DNA of 64,000 nucleotides from Oscillospiraceae bacterium (GTDB lineage Bacteria; Bacillota; Clostridia; Oscillospirales; Oscillospiraceae): NCBI GenBank assembly GCA_017436955.1, contig JAFSCD010000003.1, positions 280,206 to 344,205 of the forward strand, read 5' to 3'. Shown piece by piece: positions 52,018 to 60,848 of this stretch (position 1 is its first letter; each line of letters starts with the position of its first letter). The notes under the pieces were generated by a model. It saw only the letters and a program-made list of their open reading frames with translations, ran no database searches and was not told where the DNA came from. The position numbers and the translations under genes were made by a program.

Positions 52018-54315
52018 TTAATCGGCAGCCTTTGTATCGGCAAATTCCAAACGAATGGTGGTTCCCGGTGCCACCGCGTCGCCCGGCGGTACACTTTGGG
52101 CAGTTACGGTGACATTCGGCGACAGATCGGTATTTCCTGCCACCAGAATATATAACCCCAGCCCGGTGGCAGCATCCGCTGCCTGCTGGCGGTTCATCCC
52201 GATAAAATCGGGAACAGTTACAGAATCTGTGGGCAGCTCCTCGCCCAGATAGAGCAGCACCTGGCTGTTGCCGGAGATCACTTGCCCCGGTGCCGGGATC
52301 TGACCGGTAACGGTCTGCCCTTCTCCTACGGTGCGGCTGGTCAACGATTTTTCCTTCAGCAGCTTTTCCGCTTCTTTGGGAGTCATACCCGTGAGATCAT
52401 CCACGATCACGGTCTGCCCGGCGGCATCCCCCTGGGAGAAGGTCTGCTCCACGCCCAGATACGGCAGGATGTCTGCCATCACCGCGCCTACGGTGGGCGC
52501 AGCCATCACACCGCCGGAAATGTAGATGCCGGTCTGTCTCGACGGGGTGTCCAGCGCTACTAATACAATATACTCCGGATTGTCCATTGGCGCAACCCCT
52601 ACAAATGATACGATTTTATCAAGTACGCGCTGGCCATTCTCGTCAAATATGTCGATTTTTTCGCTGGTACCGGTCTTTCCGCCTATGGAATATCCGGCAA
52701 CAGAGGCATTTTTTGCCGTTCCCTCGGTAACCACCGAGGTCAGAAGCTGGCACATTGTTTTGGAGGTCTCCTCGCTGATGACCTGCCGGATCACCGTAGG
52801 CTCCTGCTTCAAAACCGTATTTCCATCCCCGTCCACGACCTCGGACACGATATACGGCTCCAGCAAATAGCCGCCGTTGACCACCGCAGCGATGGCCCGC
52901 ACCAGCTGAATGGGCGTCAGCTTGAAGGTCTGCCCGAAGGAGCCGGAGGTCAATGATGCCGTACCCCATTTATCGGTGTTTACCACCAATTCTTTATCGA
53001 AGAAAACGCCCTTGCTTTCGCCGTACAGATCAATACCGGTCTTTTCCGTCACGCCAAAACGCTGGATGTAATCGTAAAAACGCTCTCCGCCCAGCTTCAG
53101 GGCAATATGGGCAAATGCCAGATTGCAGGAATTTTGCAGCGCCTGGGGTGTTTTCTGGGCGCCGTGACCGGTAGAGCGCCAGCAATGCAGCAGCTGCGCT
53201 CTGCCGGGAATATGCTCCGAGCCGGAACAATGAAATGACGTTTCCAGCGTAATGGCGCCGCTGTCCAGGGCGGCCGCCATCGTCAGCACCTTGAAGGTGG
53301 AGCCCGGCTCGTAGCCGTCGGAAAGGCACCGGTTGCGCCACTGCTTCAGCCTCGCCTCACCCAGCGCCCTTTGGTAAACCTCATTGTCCTGCAGCCGCAG
53401 CTGCTCCAGCTCCAGCGCTGTGTCCGGGTCGGCAATTTCCAAGTATTGATTGGGGTCATAGCCGCCCAGAGTCGCCATCGCCAGGATCTCTCCGGTTTTG
53501 ACATTCATCACCATACCGAACGCGCCGTTTTGCACGTCGTAGCGGTCAATGGCTGCCTGCATTTGCTTTTCAAGGCAGGCCTGCACCGTAGTGTCCAGGG
53601 TCAGGATCAGGTCATTCCCCTTTTGGGATTGCACGTATTTTTCGTAGGAATAGGGCATATCCATCTCGTTATTGCCCTTGGTGGTGATCACCTTGCCGGC
53701 GGATCCTTCCAGATAACTGTTGTACGCCGCCTCGATACCTTCCGAGCCGGTGTTGGAGGCGTTGGTAAAGCCGATCACCTGGGACGCCAGCGTACCGTAG
53801 GGGTAACTGCGCTGGGAATTGGGCTCCAGATGGATGCCGGAGATCCCGTTTTCGTTGATGTACGCCCGGATCTGGGACGCGATATCCTCCCCTACCCGGT
53901 CTTTTACAAGCTGATAGCGCTTGGTCAGGTCTTTTGCCTTTTTCTCGATCACCGCCGGATCCAGCTCCAGAAGCGCACCCAGCTTTTGGGCAATTTCCGG
54001 AATGTCCGCTTTGGATTGCTTCAGTTCGTGGGGGTCGAGATATATGTTCTCCACGCTGACCGATGCGGCCAGTATGTTCATATTCCGATCGTAGATCGTA
54101 CCCCGGTCAGCGGTCACAGCCGTGGTCCGGGTCTGATTGCGCAGCGCCAGCAGCGAATACTCGTCGTAGCTGCTGACCATCAAATGGTACAGCCGCAGCA
54201 CTACCGGCACGAATGCCGCAATCGCCAGGATCACCGTTACCGCCAATATTCTGCGGTGCTGACCTGAATCTGCCCGCAGCCGGGCGTATTCCTTCTTACT
54301 GCTTCGCTTCGCCAT
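52018..54315 (-). CDS. Class B penicillin-binding protein with two PASTA domains (FtsI/SpoVD type)
   Basis: A 765-residue transpeptidase. A short cytoplasmic tail and one membrane helix (about 25-47) lead to the dimerisation domain (TADRGTIYDRNMNILA), then the transpeptidase: catalytic Ser in GSTFKVLTMAAALD, SCN in QNSCNLAFA and KTG in GGKTGTSEK. Two C-terminal PASTA domains (GMTPKEAEKLLKEKSL and GMNRQQAADAATGLGL) resemble SpoVD. As the only PBP gene in the cluster it may serve vegetative division, sporulation, or both. ATG 54315 is chosen with AAAGG upstream. Confidence 0.93.
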   Translation of the reverse strand: MAKRSSKKEYARLRADSGQHRRILAVTVILAIAAFVPVVLRLYHLMVSSYDEYSLLALRNQTRTTAVTADRGTIYDRNMNILAASVSVENIYLDPHELKQSKADIPEIAQKLGALLELDPAVIEKKAKDLTKRYQLVKDRVGEDIASQIRAYINENGISGIHLEPNSQRSYPYGTLASQVIGFTNASNTGSEGIEAAYNSYLEGSAGKVITTKGNNEMDMPYSYEKYVQSQKGNDLILTLDTTVQACLEKQMQAAIDRYDVQNGAFGMVMNVKTGEILAMATLGGYDPNQYLEIADPDTALELEQLRLQDNEVYQRALGEARLKQWRNRCLSDGYEPGSTFKVLTMAAALDSGAITLETSFHCSGSEHIPGRAQLLHCWRSTGHGAQKTPQALQNSCNLAFAHIALKLGGERFYDYIQRFGVTEKTGIDLYGESKGVFFDKELVVNTDKWGTASLTSGSFGQTFKLTPIQLVRAIAAVVNGGYLLEPYIVSEVVDGDGNTVLKQEPTVIRQVISEETSKTMCQLLTSVVTEGTAKNASVAGYSIGGKTGTSEKIDIFDENGQRVLDKIVSFVGVAPMDNPEYIVLVALDTPSRQTGIYISGGVMAAPTVGAVMADILPYLGVEQTFSQGDAAGQTVIVDDLTGMTPKEAEKLLKEKSLTSRTVGEGQTVTGQIPAPGQVISGNSQVLLYLGEELPTDSVTVPDFIGMNRQQAADAATGLGLYILVAGNTDLSPNVTVTAQSVPPGDAVAPGTTIRLEFADTKAAD

Positions 54316-54348
54316 AGAGCACCGGCCTTTCCTGGTATGCAATCATCA

Positions 54349-54381
54349 AATGGGCAGCAAGGGAACCCCTCGCTGCCCATT
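54349..54381 (-). other. Hairpin between ftsL and the PBP gene
   Basis: A stem of about 10 bp (54349-54358 with 54372-54381), extended by AGGG/CCCT, fills the gap before the PBP start. There is no T-tract, so it may stabilise or process the mRNA rather than end it. Confidence 0.45.
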
Positions 54382-54418
54382 GCAGCTGCCAATACCATAG
54401 TATTGCCGGTGGCTTGGT

Positions 54419-54889
54419 TTATGCAAACAAGCCTACAAGAAATGTATAGACCGCTTCCCACACAGTGGGCTCCTGCACCTGCTCGGTGACCGGTACGGTA
54501 ATTACGATATGCTGCGCCTGCTCAATGGGCACCATGCCCATCTGCGTGGCGATCTGGTGGATCTCTTCTCTGTCAATGCCGGAATTGTATTTCTCGCTCA
54601 GTGCCCGGTTTTCCGCTTCCAGTCTGGAAACATAGGACTCCATCTGGGCGACCTGATTTCTGGCGCTGCTGAGCCGGTAAAGACCCACAGCCATCATAAT
54701 AAGCATTACTGCAGCAAGAAAAACGCCGGCGCAGGCGATGGGATCCACCTTCAGCAGGATCTTCGAGGACTTACGGCGCTTGGGCATAGGTGCTGCCTGC
54801 TTTCTGGGCATAGGCATAGCATCCAGCTTATAGGCAGAACTGCCGGCACTATAAAAGTTAACGTAGCGAACTTCTGCTTTTCTTGCCAT
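54419..54889 (-). CDS. ftsL: Cell division protein FtsL-like
   Basis: A 156-residue bitopic protein. The N-terminal half is basic and cytoplasmic, a membrane helix lies at about 53-73 (CAGVFLAAVMLIMMAVGLY), and a leucine-zipper-like coiled coil follows (QMESYVSRLEAENRALSEKY). Position between rsmH and the PBP gene and this layout identify FtsL, which is poorly conserved. The C-terminal tail contains a second hydrophobic patch. ATG 54889 has AAAGGAG eight bases upstream; a GTG nine bases earlier touches the ribosome-binding site and is rejected. Confidence 0.85.
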   Translation of the reverse strand: MARKAEVRYVNFYSAGSSAYKLDAMPMPRKQAAPMPKRRKSSKILLKVDPIACAGVFLAAVMLIMMAVGLYRLSSARNQVAQMESYVSRLEAENRALSEKYNSGIDREEIHQIATQMGMVPIEQAQHIVITVPVTEQVQEPTVWEAVYTFLVGLFA

Positions 54890-54916
54890 CTTTCTCACTC
54901 CTTTGAGGCAAAGGGC

Positions 54917-55852
54917 TTACAGCTTCTCACACACTCTCAATTTGGCGCTGCGGGAACGGGGATTTTGCTCCAGCTCCGCGTCGCCGGCGATCACCGGTTT
55001 TCTGGTGATCAGCTTTACCTGCGGCTTCTTGCCGCAAACACACACGGGGAAATTGGGCGGACAGGTGCAGCCCCTGGCGGCATCTGCCATACCGTTTTTC
55101 ACGATCCTGTCCTCCAGCGAATGGAAGGTGATGATCGCCAGCCGTCCACCGGGATTCAATCTGGGGATCGCCGCATCCAGCACACGATGCACAGCACCCA
55201 GCTCATCATTCACAGCGATCCTTATTGCCTGGAAGCTGCGCTTGGCAGGATGCTGCTTTTCACGCAGCGCGGCAGCCGGCATTGCAGCGCGGATCACATC
55301 CACCAGCTCCAGGGTGGTATCAATGGGCTTCTCTTCCCTGCGGCGGCAGATATTGGCCGCGATCTGCGGCGCATAGCGCTCTTCGCCGTAGTCAAAGAGG
55401 ATCCTTCTTAATTCTTCATACGACCATGTGTTGACGACCGTATGGGCTGTCAGCGGATCGCCGTTGTTCATACGCATATCCAGCGGCGCATCCACCATAT
55501 AGGAAAAACCGCGCTCACCGTCATCCAGCTGGGGACTCGATACGCCAAGATCCAGCAAAACACCGTCTACCCCGTCGATCCCCAGATCATCCAGCACCTT
55601 GGCGATATCGCTGAAATTGCTGTGGACCAGGGTGACCCGGTCTGCATAGGGCTTCAGGCGCTCTGTCGCCGCCTTCAGGGCGATAGGGTCACGGTCGATA
55701 CCAATGAGCCGACCGGTCGTTAACCGCTTGGAAATCTCGCTGGAATGTCCGGCACCGCCCAGGGTGCCGTCTACATAGATGCCGTCCTCTTTGATATTCA
55801 GTCCGTCCAGACATTCATTCAAAAGAACGGAGATATGATGAAATTCACTCAT
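54917..55852 (-). CDS. rsmH: 16S rRNA (cytosine-1402-N4)-methyltransferase
   Basis: A 311-residue MraW/RsmH that methylates C1402 in the ribosomal P site. The SAM site VDGTLGGAGHSSEI, DRDP, LDLGVSSPQLD, and the C-terminal FHSLEDRIVKN are characteristic. Its ATG overlaps the mraZ stop by four bases. Length is normal. Confidence 0.97.
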   Translation of the reverse strand: MSEFHHISVLLNECLDGLNIKEDGIYVDGTLGGAGHSSEISKRLTTGRLIGIDRDPIALKAATERLKPYADRVTLVHSNFSDIAKVLDDLGIDGVDGVLLDLGVSSPQLDDGERGFSYMVDAPLDMRMNNGDPLTAHTVVNTWSYEELRRILFDYGEERYAPQIAANICRRREEKPIDTTLELVDVIRAAMPAAALREKQHPAKRSFQAIRIAVNDELGAVHRVLDAAIPRLNPGGRLAIITFHSLEDRIVKNGMADAARGCTCPPNFPVCVCGKKPQVKLITRKPVIAGDAELEQNPRSRSAKLRVCEKL

Positions 55853-56277
55853 AGTCCGATTGCCTCCAGAGATGCCAGCAGCTTCTCGGGGGTAAGGTTT
55901 TCAGCCTCAAAGGCTGCGAATTCTTCGGTAGCCCAGATCTCGGCCTGCCCTGCTCTGCCTACGATGGTAACGTCGCGGCGGATGCCGGCATAGTCCAGAA
56001 GATTCTGTGTCAGAGTAAAGCGGAACTGCTTATCGGGCTCGCACATAGCCGCGTTCATAAAGATCAGGCTGGTGGCGGCGCCCTTCTGGGAAATGGGAAG
56101 CTGATTGTAGTTATCGCTTAAGGTCTGCCAATCCTGGGCAGTATACACGGTCAGACAACGATGACCGCAGTTGACACCAAGGGTCACATAAAAGCTGCCG
56201 GAAAGCTCCATACGCAGCTTTGCGGGAACGAAGATTCTGTTTTTGTCGTCCAGTTTCGCAGGGAATTTACCGATCAT
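55849..56277 (-). CDS. mraZ: Transcriptional regulator MraZ
   Basis: A 142-residue AbrB-like DNA-binding protein with two SpoVT/MraZ repeats (KLDDKNRIFVPAKLR at the N terminus and LLDYAGIRRDVTIVG in the second half). MraZ represses its own cluster through repeated boxes in the promoter, which are present at 56291-56326. It heads the division/cell-wall operon. GGAGGTGAGCCACG lies upstream of the ATG. Confidence 0.97.
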   Translation of the reverse strand: MIGKFPAKLDDKNRIFVPAKLRMELSGSFYVTLGVNCGHRCLTVYTAQDWQTLSDNYNQLPISQKGAATSLIFMNAAMCEPDKQFRFTLTQNLLDYAGIRRDVTIVGRAGQAEIWATEEFAAFEAENLTPEKLLASLEAIGL

Positions 56278-56290
56278 CGTGGCTCACCTC

Positions 56291-56326
56291 CTCCATTTTG
56301 CTCCACTTTTCATCCATTTTGCTCCA
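56291..56326 (-). promoter_or_regulatory. MraZ operator: four TGGAN boxes
   Basis: On the minus strand four copies of TGGA(G/T) occur at 56322-56326, 56312-56316, 56301-56305 and 56291-56295, spaced 10-11 bases apart (one helical turn). The layout matches the MraZ repeats of other bacteria (TGGGN with 5-base spacers), with A in place of the third G. They lie just downstream of the promoter, in the expected place for autorepression. Confidence 0.75.
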
Positions 56327-56335
56327 CTTAAGCAC

Positions 56336-56364
56336 AGTATAAACCCTGCTTCTCAAAAAATCAA
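56336..56364 (-). promoter_or_regulatory. Sigma-A promoter of the mraZ cluster
   Basis: Minus-strand TTGATT (56359-56364), 17-base spacer, TATACT (56336-56341), directly upstream of the MraZ boxes. Confidence 0.75.
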
Positions 56365-56450
56365 CCTTTTTTTACAAAATTTTCTGTTTTTTTGTAAAAA
56401 ACCGGTGAATTTCTAACTTTTCGTACATTTGTTCTATATTGTTCGGCCGT

Positions 56451-58775
56451 TCAGGGATGAAATATCAGCTCCTCCCCTTTCCAAACGCCTTGAATTTTGG
56501 TGTGTTTTTTGCTGCTGCCCAGCAAAAAGTCCGACAGCGCACCCTCCACCTTTTGCTCCACCAGATGGCGGATATGCCGGGCGCCCTCCTTGGCACTGCA
56601 GCCTTTGCTCAGGCGCTTTGCCAGATCCTTTGGCAGCAAAAGCTGCACCCCGGACGCACCCATCCGCTGCTGCAGTTGGGTCAGGTATTTCTGCGCGATG
56701 GCCTCCATCGCGCCGTCACCGAGCGGCGCAAAGCAGACGATGCGATCCAGCCGTCCCAAAAACTCCGGTGTAAAGGTGTGGGAAAGCGCCGTCTGCGTTT
56801 CCTTTTCCCGTCCTGCCGGGCAAAAGCCAAGCCCCTCACCCCGCAGGGCGCCCCCTACATTGGAGGTCATCACCACAATGGCATTCCGGAAGCTGACTGT
56901 GCGTCCGTTTGAATCCGTCAGCTGCCCTTCCTCCATGATCTGCAGCAGAATCCCCACCACATCGGGATGTGCCTTCTCCAGCTCATCCATCAGCACCAGG
57001 CAGTAAGGCTTTCTGCGTACCGCTTCCGTCAGCTTGCCGCCTTCTTCATAGCCCACGTAGCCGGGAGGCGCACCGATGAGCCGGGATACGGAATGTTTTT
57101 CCATATACTCGGTCATATCCAGCCGGATCATGGAATCCTTGCTGCCGAAAAGCTCCTCTGCCAAAGCCCGGCAAAGCTCCGTCTTTCCGACCCCGGTAGG
57201 CCCCGTAAACAGCAGGCACGCCACCGGCCGATCCTGATCCCGGATGCCGGCAAAGCCCCGGCGTACCGCCTCCGCTGCCGCGCGGACAGCCTCCGCCTGC
57301 CCTACCACCTTTTCCTCCAGCCGCTGCTCCAGTTGCAAAAGCCGCTCCCTTTCGTTGGCGGTCAGGCTGCCTGCAGGGATACCCGTTCTTGCGGACACCG
57401 CCCAGGCGATATCCGCGCCGGTGACACTACGGCTTCGACCCAGCCCGCCTCGGGATGCCAGACGCTGCATTTTGTCACGCAGCTCTGCCGCCTTTTCAAA
57501 TTTGCTTTCCCGGACGGCTTCATTCAGCTCCTGCTCCAGCTCCAGCCGGGATGCGCTGTTTTTGCCCTGATGCAGCTCCTCCATTCTGGCGTGGGACGCG
57601 CCTTCGTCCAGCAGATCAATGGCCTTATCCGGCAAATACAGATCCGGCAAATACCGAACCGACAGCCGGATCGCCTCCTGGATCGCCTCCTCACTGATGC
57701 GCAGGTGGTGATGGCGCTCCAAGCCCGGTTTCAGGCAGCGCAAGATCTCCGCCGTAGCTTCCGCAGATGGCTGCTCCACCATCACCGGGCGGAATCTTCT
57801 GTCCAGCGCCGGGTCTTTCTCAATAAATTTTCTGTATTCCGTCAATGTGGTCGCACCCAGCATCTGCAACTCTCCACGCCCCAGCGCCGGCTTAAATATA
57901 TTGGCAGCATCAATGGCGCCCTCTGCCGCGCCGGCGCCCACAATGGTATGCATTTCGTCCACAAACAGAATCACATCACCGCTGCGGCGGATCTCCGCCA
58001 GCACGTCCCGGAGCCGTTCTTCAAATTCGCCGCGGTATTTTGTGCCTGCCACCAGATTCGCCATATTCAGGCTCACCAGCCGCTTATCCTTCAGCTGCGG
58101 CGGCACGTTTCCCACAGCCATCCGCTGGGCAAGCCCCTCGGCGATAGCCGTTTTGCCCACGCCCGGCTCCCCGATCAGCGCAGGATTGTTCTTGTTTTTG
58201 CGGCTTAAAATACCGATCACCGTATCGATCTCCCGGTCTCTTCCCACCACCGGATCCATGCTTGATGCCTTCTGGATCAGATCCTCGCTGAATTGTTCCA
58301 ATAATTTCGTAGCGACCGCCTCCTTTTTTTGCCTTTCGGCTGCAGGATCCTGCCATTGCAGATAATCCACTGTCCTCGTAAATACCTCATCCGCATCCAC
58401 CTGCGCGATCCCCAGCAGCTCCAGCGCCGCCGATTTGCGGCAGCGGAGCATCGCCAGCAGCAGATGGGTCGCATCCACTTCCTTTGCGCCCAGCCGCACT
58501 GCTTCCTTTGCCGCCAGGCGCAGGATCTTCCTTGCCGAGAGCGTAAATCCCTGGGGCAGCGGCAGCTGCGCCGAGCCAACGCCGTACAGCAGCGACGCCA
58601 TCTGCCCCATTATGGTGGGGTCAAGCCCGGCACCGGTCAATATTCTGCCCGGCCAGCTTTCGTTTTCCAGCATCGCCAGCAAAAGATGCTCGCTGCCAAC
58701 GTAGCTATGTCCTCTTTTGCGCGCCTGCGTGAATGCCGAGCGCAGCAATTCGTCGGCAGCGTGTGTGTAATGCAT
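56451..58775 (-). CDS. clpC: ClpC-type AAA+ unfoldase
   Basis: A 774-residue Clp/Hsp100 ATPase. Two N-terminal Clp-N repeats (about 3-140) are followed by D1 with Walker A GEPGVGKT, a UVR-like middle segment (NEAVRESKFEKAAELRDKM), and D2 with GPTGVGKT. The ClpP-docking loop reads GLGF, so it should work with ClpP. It is shorter than typical ClpC (about 810) and no ctsR-mcsAB operon accompanies it. The ATG has AGGGAGGGGA upstream. Its promoter matches sigma-F, suggesting a forespore-specific paralogue. Confidence 0.92.
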   Translation of the reverse strand: MHYTHAADELLRSAFTQARKRGHSYVGSEHLLLAMLENESWPGRILTGAGLDPTIMGQMASLLYGVGSAQLPLPQGFTLSARKILRLAAKEAVRLGAKEVDATHLLLAMLRCRKSAALELLGIAQVDADEVFTRTVDYLQWQDPAAERQKKEAVATKLLEQFSEDLIQKASSMDPVVGRDREIDTVIGILSRKNKNNPALIGEPGVGKTAIAEGLAQRMAVGNVPPQLKDKRLVSLNMANLVAGTKYRGEFEERLRDVLAEIRRSGDVILFVDEMHTIVGAGAAEGAIDAANIFKPALGRGELQMLGATTLTEYRKFIEKDPALDRRFRPVMVEQPSAEATAEILRCLKPGLERHHHLRISEEAIQEAIRLSVRYLPDLYLPDKAIDLLDEGASHARMEELHQGKNSASRLELEQELNEAVRESKFEKAAELRDKMQRLASRGGLGRSRSVTGADIAWAVSARTGIPAGSLTANERERLLQLEQRLEEKVVGQAEAVRAAAEAVRRGFAGIRDQDRPVACLLFTGPTGVGKTELCRALAEELFGSKDSMIRLDMTEYMEKHSVSRLIGAPPGYVGYEEGGKLTEAVRRKPYCLVLMDELEKAHPDVVGILLQIMEEGQLTDSNGRTVSFRNAIVVMTSNVGGALRGEGLGFCPAGREKETQTALSHTFTPEFLGRLDRIVCFAPLGDGAMEAIAQKYLTQLQQRMGASGVQLLLPKDLAKRLSKGCSAKEGARHIRHLVEQKVEGALSDFLLGSSKKHTKIQGVWKGEELIFHP

Positions 58776-58798
58776 AGCGATCCCCTCCCTATCCGCAA

Positions 58799-58827
58799 AT
58801 TTTCACCACGCAGAACGAAAAATATAC
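58799..58827 (-). promoter_or_regulatory. Sigma-F-like promoter of clpC
   Basis: Minus-strand GTATA (58823-58827), exactly 15 bases, then GGTGAAAAT (58799-58807), a full match to the forespore consensus GYATA-N15-GGNNANANT. It lies 24 bases upstream of the start codon. No sigma-A promoter is evident between this gene and the divergent ferredoxin gene. Confidence 0.6.
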
Positions 58828-58848
58828 GAATCTTTTTGAAAAAAGGAA

Positions 58849-58876
58849 TTGCATTTTTCAAAAACCGTGCTAAAAT
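58849..58876 (+). promoter_or_regulatory. Promoter of the ferredoxin gene
   Basis: TTGCAT (58849-58854), 16-base spacer, TAAAAT (58871-58876). Confidence 0.6.
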
Positions 58877-58932
58877 ATACTTGCATAGCGTGTTTCGCAA
58901 ATGCGCAAAAACATATATTGGAGGAAAATTCA

Positions 58933-59103
58933 ATGGCTTACAATATCACTGATGCTTGTGTCAAGTGCGGCGCTTGCGCTGACAACTGCCCCGTCGAGGC
59001 TATTTCCGAGGGCGAAGACAAGTATGTCATCGACGCTGACATCTGCGTTAGCTGTGGCGCTTGTGCTGACGGCTGCCCCGTAGAAGCTATCGAGGAAGGC
59101 TGA
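58933..59103 (+). CDS. 2[4Fe-4S] ferredoxin
   Basis: A 56-residue clostridial-type ferredoxin that carries electrons at low potential. Two CxxCxxCxxxCP clusters are present: CVKCGACADNCP in the first half and CVSCGACADGCP in the second, a clear internal duplication. TTGGAGGA lies 7 bases before the ATG. It is a single-gene unit with promoter and terminator. Confidence 0.98.
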   Translation: MAYNITDACVKCGACADNCPVEAISEGEDKYVIDADICVSCGACADGCPVEAIEEG

Positions 59104-59120
59104 TTCATTTGAATCCGCAG

Positions 59121-59158
59121 TCAGTCTGCGCTACCGGAATCCGGTTCGCGCAGACTGA
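59121..59158 (+). terminator. Terminator after the ferredoxin gene
   Basis: An 11-bp stem (59121-59131 with 59148-59158), an inner ACCGG/CCGGT helix and TTTTTTATT tail. Confidence 0.88.
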
Positions 59159-59185
59159 TTTTTTATTCCACACCCGGAGGATGCT

Positions 59186-59875
59186 ATGGAATATCTGCAA
59201 AACGGTTTTGAGCTGAATATCGCACCCGGTACTTTCCCCTTAAGCACAGACTCCATCCTGCTGGCGGATTTCGTGAAGCTGCCGAAGCAGGCCAAGGTTT
59301 TGGATCTTGGCGCCGGCTGCGGTACGCTTGGGCTTCTGCTTTGCGCCAAGGACAGCGGCTGCAGCGTCACCGGCATCGAGCTGAGTGAAGCCGCCCACGC
59401 CGCGGCGCTGGAGAATATTGCGCATAATCATCTGCAGGAGCGTCTGTTCAGTATATGCGCCGACCTGCGCCACATCCCCCGGCGCTTCCCTTCCGGCAGT
59501 TTCGATTGCTGCGTTTCCAATCCTCCCTATTTCACCGGCGGACCTGCCAGCAAGGCTGCGCCCCAGGCCCGTCGGGATGACAACTGCACTATCAGCGAGC
59601 TGTTCACCGCTGCCGCCTGGGCGACCCGTTACGGCGGTGATTTTTACCTGGTACACAAGCCGGAGCGGCTGGCAGAGATCTGCGCCGGCGCTGCAGCTTC
59701 CGGTCTGGAGCCGAAACGCCTGCGGCTGGTGCGCCACAGTCCCGATGCCGAAGTCAGCCTGATCCTGCTGCAATGCAGAAAGGGCGGCAAGCCGGGGCTT
59801 ATCTGGGAAGATCTTTGCCTGCACAACGCAGACGGCACGCCCACAGACAGCTACAAGAAAATTTACCATCTTTAG
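59186..59875 (+). CDS. tRNA1(Val) (adenine37-N6)-methyltransferase-like protein
   Basis: A 229-residue methyltransferase of the TrmN6/YfiC family. Motif I is VLDLGAGCGTLGLLL and the catalytic N6-adenine motif is SNPPYF. The entry GTFPLSTDSILLADF is family-typical. Gram-positive members are usually found just before rsmI, as here (9-base gap). The exact modified base has not been shown for this subgroup. Confidence 0.92.
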   Translation: MEYLQNGFELNIAPGTFPLSTDSILLADFVKLPKQAKVLDLGAGCGTLGLLLCAKDSGCSVTGIELSEAAHAAALENIAHNHLQERLFSICADLRHIPRRFPSGSFDCCVSNPPYFTGGPASKAAPQARRDDNCTISELFTAAAWATRYGGDFYLVHKPERLAEICAGAAASGLEPKRLRLVRHSPDAEVSLILLQCRKGGKPGLIWEDLCLHNADGTPTDSYKKIYHL

Positions 59876-59884
59876 GAGGTCTCT

Positions 59885-60718
59885 ATGGCCGGAATGTTAT
59901 ATCTCGTCCCCACCCCCATCGGCAACCTGGGCGACATCTCTATCCGCTGCCGGCAGACGCTGGAAAGCGCGGACTTCATCGCAGCGGAGGATACCCGGGT
60001 CACCCTGAAGCTGCTGAATCATCTGGGCATCAAAAAAAGCCTTGTCAGCTACTACGAGCATAACAAGGCATTTAAGGGTAATGTGATTTTGGATCGGATC
60101 CTCGCCGGTGAGACCTGTGCGCTGGTGTCCGATGCCGGAAGTCCTGCCATTTCCGATCCCGGCGAAGAACTGGTGAAGCTGTGTGCTGAAAACGGCATCA
60201 CGGTCTGCGCCATCCCCGGCCCCTGCGCCGTCATCACCGCGCTGAGCATCTCCGGTCAGACCACCGGCAGATTTTGCTTTGAGGGCTTCCTCTCTACGGC
60301 GAAAAAGAGCCGCCGGGAGCATCTGGAGGCGCTGATCGGTGAGACCCGGACCATGGTCTTTTACGAAGCGCCCCACAAGCTGCTGAACACTTTGGAGGAT
60401 ATGGCCGCCGTGTTCGGTAATGACCGCCCCATCAGCCTTTGCCGTGAGCTGACCAAGCTCCACGAAGAGGTTGTCCGCACCACACTGGGCGAAGCTGTCA
60501 CCAAATACACAGAAAATCCCCCCAAGGGCGAATTCGTCCTTGTGGTTGCCGGCGCACCTGCGCAGGAAAAAGTCTCCTTCACCGCGGACGACGCCGCCAA
60601 ACGGGTGGCACAGCTGATGGCAGAAGGCATCTCCCGCAAGGATGCCGTCAAGCAGACCGCCAAGGAATTGGATCTTCCCAAGAATGTTGTCTACGACGCA
60701 GCATTGACAGTTGAATAA
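59885..60718 (+). CDS. rsmI: 16S rRNA (cytidine-1402-2'-O)-methyltransferase
   Basis: A 277-residue RsmI, which 2'-O-methylates C1402, the same base that RsmH (54917-55852) N4-methylates. N-terminal VPTPIGNLGDISIR, EDTRVTLKLLNHL, SDAGSPAISDPG and FYEAPHKLLNTL are diagnostic. GGAGG precedes the ATG. A terminator follows, after which the AT-rich accessory stretch begins. Confidence 0.97.
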   Translation: MAGMLYLVPTPIGNLGDISIRCRQTLESADFIAAEDTRVTLKLLNHLGIKKSLVSYYEHNKAFKGNVILDRILAGETCALVSDAGSPAISDPGEELVKLCAENGITVCAIPGPCAVITALSISGQTTGRFCFEGFLSTAKKSRREHLEALIGETRTMVFYEAPHKLLNTLEDMAAVFGNDRPISLCRELTKLHEEVVRTTLGEAVTKYTENPPKGEFVLVVAGAPAQEKVSFTADDAAKRVAQLMAEGISRKDAVKQTAKELDLPKNVVYDAALTVE

Positions 60719-60725
60719 ACAAAAA

Positions 60726-60750
60726 ACGCCACCCGTTTGGGTGGTGTTTT
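60726..60750 (+). terminator. Terminator after rsmI
   Basis: A 9-bp stem (60726-60734 with 60739-60747) with GTTT loop and TTTT tail. Confidence 0.8.
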
Positions 60751-60779
60751 TGGCAAATGACCCTAATTTTAATACAAAT

Positions 60780-60848
60780 GCACCCCCTTTTGGTGTTAGG
60801 GGGTGCAAAGTCATTTTAGGGGGTGCGTTTTTTAATTCAGGGGGGTGC
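60780..60848. repeat. GGGGGTGC repeats with one inverted copy
   Basis: GCACCCCC (60780-60787) pairs with GGGGGTGC (60799-60806), and the same octamer recurs at 60819-60826 and about 60841-60848. The third copy reaches into the 3' end of the minus-strand gene. On the minus strand these give alternative hairpins near the end of that gene's transcript. Confidence 0.5.
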
